The notes: generated by a model not told the origin, from the letters alone. Shown: positions 1-11,359, counted from the stretch's first letter. The stretch: DNA of 64,000 bases from Melitaea cinxia (GCF_905220565.1 NC_059415.1:3888001-3952000), one strand, 5' to 3'. Numbers and translations: made by a program.

Positions 1-834
1 ACGCCAATAGTTAAAATACTAATTTAAAGAGACAAGTAATTATTAGGTGAATATCAATCATTTTAATATATTAGTGGTTGTTAGAAAGGTGTGATTTAAC
101 GATTTTTTCTCAGAAAGAATCGTATTTCAATAAAAATATTGTTATTTATATAAAATTTGAAAATGTTTCTATCAAATACTTCACAGTAAACTTGTTATAT
201 TATCTTGTAGGCTATGAAAGATATCTCTTTTCAGTTGAGTTATCGTATTAGTCACAACAACTGGCTGTTGTGATAATATATATGGATTCTATTACCATGC
301 ATGACAAATATTTGTACAGAACTACAGACTGTGCAGATATTGTCTTAGTGTAAGAATTTATATTTGAATCATAAATTAATCCTGACGCAAGGTTTATTCG
401 TTTACTTGTTTACTTAAAACTGAGAACAAAATTTTCTTGATGATCTTTGTTTTTAATTCATCCCCTTGATGGCCCTTGGATGTAATTCGTTTTAGTTTTA
501 AATAATAAGCACCACATAATTATTTTTCAAATGCTGCATATCATTATGTTTAATACAATAGGTTATTGCGTTGTGTTACATTGATTTACTACTTATTTTA
601 CCTTGAATATATTGCACAAGTTACAATACCAACGACTCGACACCTATTAACTTTGAGTTTTAAGATCGAGTTCGAGAAAAATATTCAATTCATCAGTTCT
701 TTAGTACCGAATATATGTATAAAATATATTGACACTTGTAATATTGTTACATAAGTATTTTCACTCAAATCATAAAACAATTCCTTGTATCCTTGTTAAA
801 AGATTTCATTATTAATATTTTAACATTAGTGTAG
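1..834. other. AT-rich intergenic DNA, no gene seen
   Basis: No coding signal or recognisable repeat stands out on either strand. The one 62-codon frame here (566-754) has no recognisable motif and AT-driven composition, so I treat it as chance. Confidence 0.5.
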
Positions 835-1398
835 CTAGGTAGGTGACCGAGCTTAGCTCGGTATTTTTAGTAAATCGTGTTTTTTGGAAATCATATTAAA
901 ATACGAATTACATATTTATAAAATATGAATAGTATTTTTTTACCGACAATAACAAAACATATAAAAAATAAAAAAATAATTAAAAAATAATAATGATAAA
1001 ATATGAATAATATTTTTCGAGTTTACCGACATAATAATAAAATATAAGAACTGGCTATTTAAATAAAAAATAACGAGTGCAGTTAGAAAAAAAAACAAAA
1101 AATAATTATCGATCTGGAAATTTAAGGATTTTAACCGTGGTCTTTTCGGTCGATCGCAACCGGCCGATTTTCCACCTAAGCTGCTATTACAACTTAATTG
1201 ACAAGTGCGAAATTTACCTTCGTATTCTAACAATATTGTAGCCATTTTTTCACTGTTTAAAAACTGGGATAAAACGATATTTTCTAAAAATGAATCCTAG
1301 CTTGATTTATTTACCTCTTCCGAAATCTCCTGCATAGTAAATTTCATGAAAATCGTTGGAGCTGTTTATACAAGAATTGCTCGTTTAGTAGTATTAGA
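835..1398 (-). mobile_element. Helitron-like non-autonomous element
   Basis: Read on the minus strand, the element begins with TC after an A (1398-1397, TCTAATACTACTAAACG) and ends in CTAG at 838-835. Just before that end is the hairpin ACCGAG-CTTAG-CTCGGT (about 847-863), as expected of a Helitron 3' end. The base after CTAG is C rather than the usual T. An internal 101-codon minus frame (940-1245) starts MATILLEYEG and looks like chance coding inside the repeat; no replication-helicase motif is present. Confidence 0.5.
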
Positions 1399-2490
1399 TT
1401 ATCGTTATTTAGTAAGTTTAATTATAAAACCTTGTTTGATAAACATATACATTTTCCCTATACTACATAACATTGGTGAAATCATCTGTGCTCCTTTGGC
1501 ACTATTGAAAGCCATCAATATCATCATATAAATCTAAAGAAGAAAAAGTAAACAGACTGTCAGATTTAACAAAAAAAAAAAAAAAACAACAAGTGTGCTT
1601 CAGACCACACGACTGAAGTAAAACTTTCTATCTTCTCTAACTGATACCTATCTCCCTCTCAACTTCCGTTCGCTTCACCCTTCCTTTTCGTTACGCTCTC
1701 GTCACGCATTCACCAGCTTACTCCCCAAATCAAGCGTTCGTAAAGAAGTACTTGACCGATTAAATCCTTCTGTTAGCACATTTCGCACCTTTAATAAAAC
1801 AAAGATGTAACTCAAAATTTGTGGATTTGGAGATTTTACAAGAAAACCCGTCTTCGTCGCGTAAAGAATAGGTAGACTTCGACTCCGGCGTTTTAACTAT
1901 AAGATACAGAGAGATACGCGACTGTTGCTCTCTTTTCTATGAACTGGAACTGACAAGTCAGTTCTTATAAAGTGGCGTGATTCAGAGATGCACCGGCAGT
2001 GAACGGAGATTAAAGTGCTGCCGTTTTGAGTAACATCAAATAATTCGATATTAGATTAAAAGGGATTTAAAATAAAAAGATGATTTTTGTTATACTTCAT
2101 TCTCTCAGAAAACGCATTTGATAATGATGTGTAACATTTGGATTTACTTCGGTTTTGTTTTAAAAATTGACAAATTTTACAAAGTTAACGCCTAACACTT
2201 CAGTTTTATATTGAAATATAAGCCTTAGTTGTTGGAGTAATTGGTTAAGTATCACTTTATTGTAATAAATAAGGCTATTTATAAAAGTCACTTTTGTTTA
2301 CTTCTTTTTATTATTTAGAATGACGAAAGATAAGTAAAAACTTTCAACATTAATTCCCTTTTCGTGTAAAAGTTAAGAATAACTTGTAACTGTTGTGCTT
2401 ATTTGTATAGGTTTTGAAAACGGAGTCGTCTTAGAGCTCACAATTTTTGTTAAGTTTCAGCGTATCGAGCGTAAAAGTTATAAGATAAAC
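1399..2490. other. Intergenic DNA with one half of an inverted dispersed repeat
   Basis: No gene is recognised. An A-run lies near 1570-1585. A 26-base stretch at about 1791-1818 (TAATAAAACAAAGATGTAAC and on) recurs inverted at about 6020-6047, so both sites hold copies of the same dispersed repeat. The segment 1850-2030 is more GC-rich than its surroundings but shows no open frame. Confidence 0.4.
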
Positions 2491-2501
2491 ATAATAGTGT
2501 A

Positions 2502-2735
2502 TCATTCATTACAACCTATACAGTCCACTGCTGGACATAGGCCTCCATAAGCTTTCGCCAAAAATAGCGTGAACTTATGTGTTTTGCCCATAGTCACCAC
2601 GCTGGGCAGGCGGGTTGGTGACCGCAGGGATGGCTTTGTCACTCCGAAGACGCTGCTGCCCGTCTTCGGCCTGTGTATTTCAAAGCCAGCAGTTGGATGG
2701 TTATCCCGCCACCGGTCGGCTTTTTAAGTAATATA
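2502..2735 (-). mobile_element. Family A retroposon, 5'-truncated, with target-site duplication
   Basis: The copy reads on the minus strand from GGTCGGC... to the RTE-like tail (GGCCTATGTCCAGCAGTGG type). It is flanked by an exact 11-base direct repeat ATAATAGTGTA at 2491-2501 and 2736-2746. A precise duplication with loss of the 5' part is the mark of target-primed reverse transcription. There is no coding capacity. Confidence 0.8.
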
Positions 2736-3529
2736 ATAATAGTGTAATAAGTTATAATTTTTTTTCATCTGATTACTGTAATTAATGTGAAAGTTTATGA
2801 GGATGACGTATGGATGGATGATTGTTACTCTTTTATGGCAAAACGACTGAATAGATCATTGTCATTCAACAATGCTGCTATTTTGACGTTAAATAATTAT
2901 GATTATTATTCATCCTTAAAATATACTACAGTGTTATGAATTATTGTTATTTTAGACTAAAGAAGTTATGCAGGTTGAAGAGGAAAATCAACAAAATACA
3001 TATATCTCCAGAGGCCAAAAATGTAACTGCAGAGCAAACTGCAATATTTTACTGTCACTTATGAGTTGACGAGAAAAATGACACCTAAATAATACTAGCC
3101 ATTTACAGTCCTCTAGTTCGTCTTCAAGATCATCTTAATCTAGTTCCGATTCATCTAGCTCATCATCGTCAAGCTCTTCTAGCTCATCTTCATCCAGTTT
3201 TTCAAGCTCCAATAGTTCAATGCCTACCCAAAACCCTGCCCCACAAAACTTTACAACGGATTGTGAAGAAAAGACGTCTTACACCAATTCACCACAAAAT
3301 ACTGAGCAAAATATGAGCAAATTCAGCTGAGAGAGCGACGAAATTACAATAGTGTGGCCATTTACAATATTTCTCCAGTACAATACACAGATCTAAGTGA
3401 CGTCGACCTGAGTGACGACGATGCACTGTAGATTTTAATACGTTGTTTAATAAGCCTGTCAACAGAAGAAATTTTATGTTTGAAAATCAAAGTTCTTCTG
3501 ACTCTGACTGCAATAATAAACCAAATATT

Positions 3530-4752
3530 TGTCAGTCAGTTCAGCCTATTGCAATGCACTGCTGGACATAGGCCTCCCCAAGTTCGCGCTAGACATCCCG
3601 GTTTTCCGCAATCCTCATCCAGCTTACACCGGCAATCTTAGGTAGATCGTCGGTCCAACGGGCCAGAGGACGTCACACACTGTGTTTGCCAAGACGCGAT
3701 CTCTTCTCCAGGACGCGTCTGCTCCAACAGCCACCGGTCCTGCGCCACAGATGACCAGCCCACTGCCACTTCAACTTGCTAATTCTGTGGGCTACATCGG
3801 TTACTTTCGTTCTCTCGCGGTAGTCTCGTTTCTAATCCTATCTTTGAGGGAAACCCCAAGCATGGCCAGTTCCATTGCACGTTGAGGGACTTTATGTTTG
3901 TGGACCAGTCCCTTCGTCAGTGTCCATGTCTCGGCTCGGTAATGTTAACACAGGCAGGACGTATTGCTCGAAGATTTTTGTCTTCAAGCATTGCGGAATC
4001 TTCGAAGTGAAGACTCGACGAAGCCTGCCAAATGCCGCCCAGCCCCACCGAATTCTCCTATCGGCCTCCTTCTCAAAGTTGTTGCGGCCTAGTTGGATAG
4101 TATGGCCTAAGTAAATATAATCCTGAACAACTTAGAGAAGGGTACCATCGACCGATACCTGTCTCGGTATGACTTGGTTGTTAGACATAACTTTCGTTTT
4201 GTCCAAGTTCATACAGAGAACGACACGTCGGGAGGACTCGTTTAGACCGGCTAGCATTTGGCCTAACTCATCTAACGTGTCCGCAAAGATGACGATATCG
4301 TCGGCGAAATGAAGGTGAGATGTATTCACCGTTGACATTGATGCCTTGTTCAAGGTCTTAAAGATATCCTCCAGCGCAGTGGTAAACAGTTTCGGTGATA
4401 TTACATCTTGCTGTCTTACCCCACGCCGCAGAGAAATAGGTCTTGTTCTCTGGTCCTGGACATGAACGGTCATCGTCGTTGCGTCGTACATACATCTCAG
4501 TACCAGGATATATCGCCAGTCGATATGACATCTCTGCAGAAAGTCCAGGACAGCCCAGGTCTCGACACAGTTGAAGGCTTTCTCGCAGTTCACAAATTCC
4601 ATACACAGCGGCTGATTATATGTCTCTGTCTTTTGAATAATCTGTCGAACAGTATGGATGTGGTCTACGGTGTTGTAGTCATTTCGAAACCCAACCTGCT
4701 CTAGTGGCTGGAATTCGTCGAGTCTTATGGCGAGACGATTCAAATGTGCAGA
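3530..4752 (-). mobile_element. RTE-clade LINE, 5'-truncated, with reverse transcriptase fragment
   Basis: A 203-codon minus frame (4743-4132) carries reverse transcriptase blocks: LEQVGFRNDY, CEKAFNCVE (decayed palm A), RRGVRQQDVISPKLF, and the catalytic FADDIV box. A stop (TAA, about 4133-4131) interrupts the frame, but homologous coding continues beyond it (YIYLGHTIQLGRNNF), then frameshifts and runs to the conserved RTE tail near 3541-3590. The element would be inactive: the start is missing and breaks are present. Candidate target-site duplication AAATATT lies at 3523-3529 and 4753-4759. All + frames in this stretch are shadows of it. Confidence 0.85.
4132..4743 (-). CDS. Reverse transcriptase fragment of the RTE LINE
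   Basis: This is the longest open part of the RTE element: 203 residues covering the fingers/palm region up to just past the FADDIV catalytic box (about residue 150). The first ATG is internal to the RT domain, not a true start; coding homology begins upstream (IFSAHLNRLAIRLDEF). The endonuclease domain is absent. An in-frame TAA truncates the C-terminal region, which remains recognisable downstream. In an active copy this domain would copy LINE RNA at the nicked target; this copy cannot. Confidence 0.8.
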   Translation of the reverse strand: MNRLAIRLDEFQPLEQVGFRNDYNTVDHIHTVRQIIQKTETYNQPLCMEFVNCEKAFNCVETWAVLDFLQRCHIDWRYILVLRCMYDATTMTVHVQDQRTRPISLRRGVRQQDVISPKLFTTALEDIFKTLNKASMSTVNTSHLHFADDIVIFADTLDELGQMLAGLNESSRRVVLCMNLDKTKVMSNNQVIPRQVSVDGTLL

Positions 4753-4907
4753 AAATATTGATTGCGACGGTATTTAACTTAGGGTTTCACCAACCAAAAA
4801 AAGGTCAGGGTGATATATGTGTATCATATGATAATTCAAACAATGAGCAAAAACAAGATGATAGACAATATAAGAAAGAAGAGACTGCTGATTTTCTATA
4901 CTATTTA

Positions 4908-5084
4908 CTAGCTGACCCCGCAAACGTTGTTTTGCCATATATGATAACTTAGGGGTATGAAAAATAGATGTTGTTCGATTCTCAGACCTACCCGATATGC
5001 ACACAAAATTTCGTGTGAATCTGTCTATCCGTTTCGGAGGAGTTTAACTACAAACACCGCGACACGAGAATTTTATATATTAGA
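4908..5084 (-). mobile_element. Short Helitron (CTAGCTGACCCC group)
   Basis: On the minus strand it starts TC (5084-5083, TCTAATATATAAAATTCTCG) after A and ends CTAG (4911-4908) before T. A stem GCAAA...TTTGC sits about a dozen bases before the end. It has no coding content and sits in the right-hand part of the transposase-like relic. A homologous copy in the opposite orientation is at 39926-40110. Confidence 0.75.
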
Positions 5085-5136
5085 TTATTTGTGGTTAGTA
5101 ATTATTTGTGATTTTAGGAGATATTTACTAGAGACT

Positions 5137-5486
5137 CATCATCATCATTACAGCCTATACAGTCTACTGCTGGACATAGGCCTCCACAAGTTTACGCCAA
5201 AAATAGCGTGAACTCATGTGTTTTGCCCATAGTCACCACGCTGGGCAGGCGGGTTGGTGACCGCAGTACTGGCTTTGTCGCACCGAAGACGCTGCTGCCC
5301 GTCTTCGGCCTGTGTATTTCAAAGTCAGCAGTTGGGTGGTTATCCCGCCACCGGTCGGCTTTTTAAGTTCTAAGGTGGTAGTGGAACTGTGTTATCCCTT
5401 AGTCGCCTCTTACGACACCCACGGGAAGAGAGGGGGTGGCTATATTCTTTGGTACCGTAGCCACACAGTACCCGTAGCCACACAGT
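5137..5486 (-). mobile_element. Family A retroposon, near full length, 10-base TSD
   Basis: This 350-base copy is flanked by the exact duplication ACTAGAGACT at 5127-5136 and 5487-5496. On the minus strand the 5' end repeats a GTGTGGCTACGG unit twice, and the 3' end is the RTE-type tail followed by (TGA)n. I see no ORF and no convincing pol III A/B boxes, so whether it is a true SINE or an internally deleted RTE is open. Confidence 0.85.
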
Positions 5487-5496
5487 ACTAGAGACT

Positions 5497-6885
5497 AATT
5501 GTACCTAATTCTTATAATAGTGTATAGTTTTTGTTTTGTTTAAAAAACAATATTTGTAGCCATAAAGAGATATATAAATATCGAAAGATTAATAAAAATT
5601 TGTTTAATTTAAAAAAAAGGTGATAAATTTCAGTTTTCGTTTTATAAAAAAATGATGCATTAGTACATACAGCATCATAATTACAATTAAATAATCATAA
5701 AACGAAACATTGTGATTTATTTTTAAAACTTTTTGTTATGTTTTAATACCAAAGAGAATTTTTTTGAAATACTACCTAAAATATTAAGTAATTTTTGGCA
5801 TAAAGAGATTTAAGTCGGAACTTTTTTTTCATCTCCATTTTACAGCTATTATAGATTTTAACACAGTTGTTTTTCTATTATTCTATTAATCTCTGTACTT
5901 TAAACTACTGATATCAATAATAAAAGTCATTAAAAGCATTACAAATAATTGGTAATTTTTAATCAAACACAATGCGGAAAAAGTGCTAAACTTCAAACGC
6001 CAATTCCCACAAATTGCGATTTTTGAGTTACATCTTTGTTTTATTAAGGGTGCGATTTATGCAAAGAAACAGACAACAAACATTCTTTTTATATTAACAT
6101 TTAAGTAAACAAAAAAACAAATCTAAATCACATAAAATAATAAGAAACAAAAAATCGTATGAACCTCGCATTCGCAGTTGAACCTCCCACCAAGATACAT
6201 GACAAACGCGACAAAACAAAACTAACTTCACTTCTGCACGTTCCCGGTATTTTGCGGAAAGCGCGCGAAACACTACATTTCGTCTACAATCCGAACAATG
6301 ACCGATATTTTTATTTATTCTATCAATGCATACGACTTTTGTTATCTCTTGTACGATTGTACACATTATTTTTAAAATGTAAACATAATATGTTTGAATG
6401 ATGTAAATATTGGATGTAGGTGTATTATTTATTTATTTATCTATTATTTTATTCTGGCATTTTTGGAAGCCATTAATCCTAATGAATGAATGCATCTATG
6501 TTACTAGAAAACACCCGCCGGGATGGCACTGGCGATGAATATATTTTATACATACATTTTTAAGTAGCTAACACGAAGATAGATATTTAAGAAGCTTTAA
6601 CCCCATTGACATATATTTGGCTATAAAGCTAATGTTAAGAAGTCACACCCAAGATGAATGACTTCTCCTCTAAAACGAATTGAATAGGCGTAGGCGGTCA
6701 GAAGACCGGGTAGCGTAAAGTTTACATAACGAACACTGTATGGAGCTTCTTACTAAAAACCTCTATTTAGTAGGTATGTCCAGAATATAACCATGTAAGC
6801 TATGCATTTAAGCCCTGGCATGTTCTAAAACAGAAAAGGACCTCTACCGAGTTTTTATTTTAGTCTCAGTAGGTTGTCCATGAGT
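5497..6885. other. Intergenic DNA; old repeat fragments
   Basis: The stretch is AT-rich and no gene is recognised. The inverted partner of the 1791-1818 repeat lies at about 6020-6047. Overlapping frames on both strands at 6094-6401 (80-90 codons) lack recognisable motifs. 6590-6880 looks like the host repeat into which the next element inserted. Confidence 0.4.
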
Positions 6886-7852
6886 AGGGTTGCCAACTTT
6901 TTTTGACAAAAAAAAACGTATAAAATGGTTTGGATAGGCAAAAAAAAAGTATTTGGAAGAAAAAAAAAAAGTATTTTTCAAATTTTATGTTTTTATTGCT
7001 TTGAAAACGTATTTTTGTGTGCCTTTAGCACATGCTAACAATTTTTGTTATGTTTAAATCTTTCAAACTTGTTTAACAATCAATATTTAAATTTATATAA
7101 ATAAAAATTCGTTTCTAATTAAATTTATTGACGCTATATTTCTCTCTTCTCGCTATATTTTCTCTCTTCTCTACTTTAGATTCATTACTAAAAAAACCCT
7201 TTCAGTGAAAGCTTAAGTAGTGGGAACAGAGAGTAAGAATTTTTTTTTATATTTGGTAAGCTATCAGGTGCATTTTAAGTATATATTGCCATTTTTCAAC
7301 TGTACTTTTCACTGAAAATTCTTTATCATCATTAGTGTTTTTTCTTTGTCTTATACATTCGGAATATATATCCTGCATCTTAAATTTAATCCGTCTTGTA
7401 ATTTAGTTTTTATAATTATTATTTCAAAATGTTCAAATTTAACGAAGTATTGAAAGCCAGTTATCTTCGCTAAGGTCAAACCATTTTTCCAATCATTGAT
7501 TCCTTAACTACATATAAACAAAGCCAACGGTCAATTTTTCTACAATATCGTTGATAGTGAGTAGTGACATCTGTGACAAATGTCAGATTGTCACCTGTCC
7601 TGTCACATTCAAAACACCACATCTGACATCTAACATTTCGTTCAGTAATTTTAAATCCTTTCCATCATCCGTTTTACCTTATGTGTACCGTTAAATAGTT
7701 AAGTACCCATAATGAGTATTTTGTTTCACGCATCACAGTAAAGACTGAAAATAAAGTATTTTCATATACTTTATTTGTATGCAAAAGTATAAAGTATATT
7801 TACCAAAAATAAAGTAGAATACTTTATTATAAAGTATTGTTGGCAGCCCTAT
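6886..7852. mobile_element. hAT-like non-autonomous DNA transposon
   Basis: Terminal inverted repeats AGGGTTGCCAAC (6886-6897) and GTTGGCAGCCCT (about 7839-7850) bound about 967 bases. The flanks are an 8-base duplication with one mismatch: CCATGAGT (6878-6885) and CTATGAGT (7853-7860). Eight-base duplications with short terminal repeats of this kind are the hAT signature. The interior is AT-rich, with internal inverted TGACA motifs near 7567-7605 and no transposase frame. Confidence 0.7.
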
Positions 7853-7860
7853 CTATGAGT

Positions 7861-8297
7861 AAAGCCTGAAGGGAAATTTTCTATACGGTGTAATTTTCAA
7901 GGTCTTGACATGTTAGGTTATTAAGACGTCAGTGTCTCTTAAAACGAAGCGAACATGAAAAAAATTAAAAACAAACGCGGTGTAATTAGAAATAAGATAT
8001 TGTTTGTTGTAACTGTTACAGTTATTTTTAAGAAAGTGTTTTATCATAAAAACATGCAGTATCCTTGATGTTCTAATCACTAAATGACTATTGTAATAGA
8101 CGAGTGAACCTGAAGCCTTTTCGACTAAAGCAAAATTTTGATTATGATTGATGTTTCGACTATCGCAGAGAATTACAACGCGCATAAACGTCAATCTCCT
8201 CCGCAAGCGCAAGTAGGGGGTTGTATAATTAATTGGGGTTAGGGAAGTGGTTACTGTAAGAGGGGTATCACAAGAGGCGTATAACATGTAAGAAAGC
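7861..8297. other. Repeat-like DNA with an uncharacterised minus-strand frame
   Basis: A 138-codon minus frame (8329-7913) runs through this segment. It has no motif I recognise and overlaps the start of a family B repeat, so I do not call it a gene. The sequence around 8160-8240 looks like an old repeat remnant. Confidence 0.3.
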
Positions 8298-8442
8298 TTT
8301 TTTGTGATACGACTACGTCGGCAAAACAAACGTACGGTCCTGATGGTACGCAGTTACCGTAGCCAATAAGACACCTGCAACATCAGAAGCATTGTAAGCG
8401 CGTTGGCAATGCTATTCCCGATACTCTCCAGGAGTTCACCCT
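8298..8442 (+). mobile_element. Family B repeat fragment
   Basis: The segment matches the first half of family B: CGGCAAAACAAACGTACGG, then the TAGCC-ATAAGACACCTGCAAC block and the AAGCGCGTTGGC block. The second half is missing. Confidence 0.7.
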
Positions 8443-8567
8443 AAGTACGTGTACTTTAAAACCGCCGAGTAAGTTCGTTGGCGATCCGACAAGTTTGAAA
8501 CTTTGCTCATAACCCACCTCCGCTCGTACGTGTAGCAACTGGCAGCACTGCGAGCCACGAGCTGCCA

Positions 8568-8815
8568 TTTTTAAACAACTTCCAAAAAAAGGAGGACGTT
8601 CTCAATTCGATTCTGTATGCATGTTACCTCAGAACTTTTGACTGGGTGGACCGATTTTCATGAATTTTGTTTTAATCAAAAGTTGGTGTGTGTCGTGTGG
8701 TCCCATTTAAATTTGATTGCGATCTAACAAGTACTTTTTGGGTTATATCTAATAATGCTTATTTACTTGACTGTTTTTTCGTCTACCTACGATGTGTTAC
8801 TTGTCGACGATTATG
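8568..8815 (+). mobile_element. Family C repeat, one end missing
   Basis: It starts with the CTTCCAAAAAAAGGAGGA terminus and contains the TGGACCGATTTT and GATCTAACAAGTACTTTTTG blocks. It stops before the GAAGTCGG terminus that full copies carry. Confidence 0.7.
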
Positions 8816-9489
8816 TTACGCCAGTCCGTGGGCGCGCAACGCTTGTAGTGTAGGTATTTGTAATTTTTGTTACTTTTGATTGAGAAATTACTCAAAATGA
8901 ATTATTTCAGAACTTCGTCTTTTTTTGGTTTTTAAAATGTAATTCAATACAAAATAAGTAAGCTTCACCTGCGTCACCGACGTCGAGCCGAGAAGTTGCG
9001 ATATTTAAAACCGCGTACTTTTTTGCACGTCTATCACCTCCTTAAGACAAAGACAGACAAAAAAAAATAGTTACACAAGTGTTATAGGAATAGTTTACTA
9101 AAATACCTTTAATGCTTTAAATTATGCCTGACCCAATTTTCTTATAAATTACTTGACCTGAACGAGAACCGAACTCTGGACTGTCGCACCAGAAGCAGAA
9201 CGTTTGTTCACAACAACCAATTCTATGTAGGCATTAGTATAGTAAAATTTTAGCTAAGCTGTTAAGTTAAGCTTTGTATTGAACCCAAATAATTTGTTGT
9301 TCGTCTACATGTATCACAATTGTAAAAACTAGTCTGAACTAGAATATATTTTATATTTTCAATATTAGTATAGATTATAATTGAATAATTTTAACTTATT
9401 TTAAATATTTTTTAAAATAAAAAAGTTAATCAACGCGTGTCATAAAAATATATATTTTTTTTATCTTCTTATTACTTTAATTTTTCTTT
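8816..9489. other. AT-rich spacer between two family C copies
   Basis: No gene recognised. The two flanking family C copies (8568-8815 and 9490-10094) lie in the same orientation 675 bases apart. Confidence 0.4.
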
Positions 9490-10094
9490 TTAACTGACTT
9501 CCAAAAAAGGAGGAGGTTCTCAATTCGACTGTTTTTTTTTATGTATGTTACATCAGAACTTTTGACCGTGTGGACCGATTTCGACAATTTTTTTTTTAAT
9601 CATAAGGTGGTGTGTGTCAATTGGTCCCATTTAAATTTATTTGAGATCTAACAACTACTTTTCGAGTTATATCTAATAATGCGTTTTTACTTGACGCTTT
9701 TTTCGTCGACCTACGTTGTAATATACCACATAAGTTTCTACTGGATGTACCGATTTTGATAATTAATTTTTTGTTGGAAAGAAGATATCTCTAGTTTAGT
9801 ACCATGATAAGGAAACCAGGATCTGATGATGGGATCCCAGAGAAATCGAGTGAAACTCTTGAAAATCCGCAATAACTTTTTACTGGGTGTACCGATTTTA
9901 ATACTTTTTAATTTAATCGAAAGCTGATGTTTGTCATATGGTCATATATAAATTTTATTGAGATCTGATAACTACTTTTTGAGTTATCTTTGATAACGCG
10001 TAGTTACTTGACTATTTTTTCGTCGATCTACGTTGTATATTACTCGTCGATGTAATTGAAGTCGGTTTTTTTTCGTTTGCGAGCAAACACAATT
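9490..10094 (+). mobile_element. Family C repeat, full-length long form
   Basis: Runs from TAACTGACTTCCAAAAAAGG to GAAGTCGGTTTTTTTTCG-TTTGCGAGCAAACACAATTA. The ends carry subterminal inverted repeats (GACTTC / GAAGTC). The interior holds two related blocks of about 190 bases (about 9545-9715 and 9878-10046), each with an ACCGATTT...GAGATCT...ACTACTTTT...TTTTTTCGTCGA order. This shows an internal duplication. There is no ORF. The class (MITE-like or Helitron-like) is not settled by the sequence. Confidence 0.75.
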
Positions 10095-10182
10095 ACGTAA
10101 CATAATTCTTTATATGCTGATGTCCAATAAGACAATAAAATCAGCAAACTGCTTATACATAATAATTTATATTATGTACTTA

Positions 10183-10540
10183 GGGGTCGTCCATTAATCA
10201 CGTGCTCAACGGGACGGAGAAATCTCATAAATGTGATATCACAAGGGGGGGGGGGGGGGATAAATGCACGTGATATTGAGTTATCACGTGTATTTATTTT
10301 TCATTGAACACGCGACTTCTAAACCGAAAAAAAATATATAACCAAAAAAAACCCTGCACCTTGATGCCTGTAGATATTTGCATCATGATGCATAATTTTC
10401 CAAAATTTAATCAGCATTATACTGCATTACACCTCTACATAAAGACAATATGTTAAAAATTTATTCGTAGTCTAAAACCACACCAAATATTATTAAAGGG
10501 AGGTAGGGGCTTAAAAAGTTGCTAAAAACAGAACGTGATT
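10183..10540. mobile_element. MITE-like element with a polyG tract
   Basis: The left end GGGTCGTCCATTAATCACG resembles the ends of the elements at 22310-22607 and 59426-59851. A run of about 15 G lies at 10245-10259. A weak inverted counterpart (CGTGATTACTG) lies near 10533-10543. The right border is uncertain. Confidence 0.45.
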
Positions 10541-11359
10541 ACTGTTTTCTTCACTATTTATGTATGTTAGTTGCCAAAAAGTACGGCTAAGCAATTTATT
10601 TTTACTGTATTTTGAAGTAATTACGTAGGTATATAACAGTCGCGAAAAAGTGGGTACCATATAGGAATACGTATACCACATTCTTGAATATTAGGGTAAA
10701 AAAAAGTTGTTGTGAGTTTTAACAGTTAAGCCCAATTTATCATGCCCACGGGCAAGGTTTTAAGTGTAAAAACTACCTGAAGTTAAATTGTACAAAAGTA
10801 ACAACCCAGGTATAAACTGAGAGAGATCAAGAAAAAAAAATTAAATCTTTCTGAGAACGGATCCTCTGAACAGCTTATAAATCTTTTATGTCGGCTAATA
10901 TTTAACTCAAAAAAAGACTTTAACATAAGATATGTACCTACCTACACTATGATTATTATTCCAAACACCTTTTTACACAAATAATAATAATAATAATAAT
11001 AGTAATAACAACTGGCCGGCTTTTGTAACTCGATAAATACTTTTGAGACTAGAATTATTTTGTAGTTTTTCATTGTGAACAAGAACATTTAATAATAAAA
11101 GAAACATCTATTTTTCATTTCACGTACAGATATACAAATGTAAAAAGCAAAATGTTGTAATTACCTATAACTTATTTATGTAAGTGATTTTACTATTAAC
11201 TTATTGTTAGCTTAAAAATGTAGGATTAAAGCTTGGTAGTGTATTGAAGCGAGAAACTCTTAGAGAGTGTACTTATAGTTGTACTTATGTTTTATTCATA
11301 CTTCTTACAATCATTATAAACTTGTCGTTTTATAATAAAAAACGGAGAACTAACCGTTC
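10541..11359. other. Upstream flank of the RYBP gene, AT-rich, with an (AAT)n microsatellite
   Basis: (AAT)n runs from about 10980 to 11003. No coding signal is seen in the rest. Confidence 0.4.

Larger units (their letters stand above)
2940..4907 (+). pseudogene. Degraded transposase-like ORF, split by an RTE LINE
   Basis: Two broken coding blocks on the + strand flank the RTE at 3530-4752. The left block (about 2950-3529) has a serine-rich run around 3120-3220 and several stops. The right block (4761-4907) reads TVFNLGFHQPKKGQGDICVS in one frame. The PKKxQ-D-C pattern resembles a widespread uncharacterised insect transposon-encoded protein. Both blocks carry stops and frame changes, so this is a dead copy. 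The family assignment is from memory of the motif and is tentative. Confidence 0.45.

Noticed and set aside
3682..4114. Two + strand frames of 67 and 79 codons
   Set aside because: Antisense shadows of the RTE LINE C-terminal region read on the minus strand.
4358..4704. Frames of 82 and 98 codons overlapping the RTE reverse transcriptase
   Set aside because: Alternative frames of the same RT coding block; only the 203-codon minus frame shows RT motifs.
7913..8329. Minus frame of 138 codons
   Set aside because: No motif, overlaps a family B fragment, and sits in repeat-like sequence; kept only as a note.
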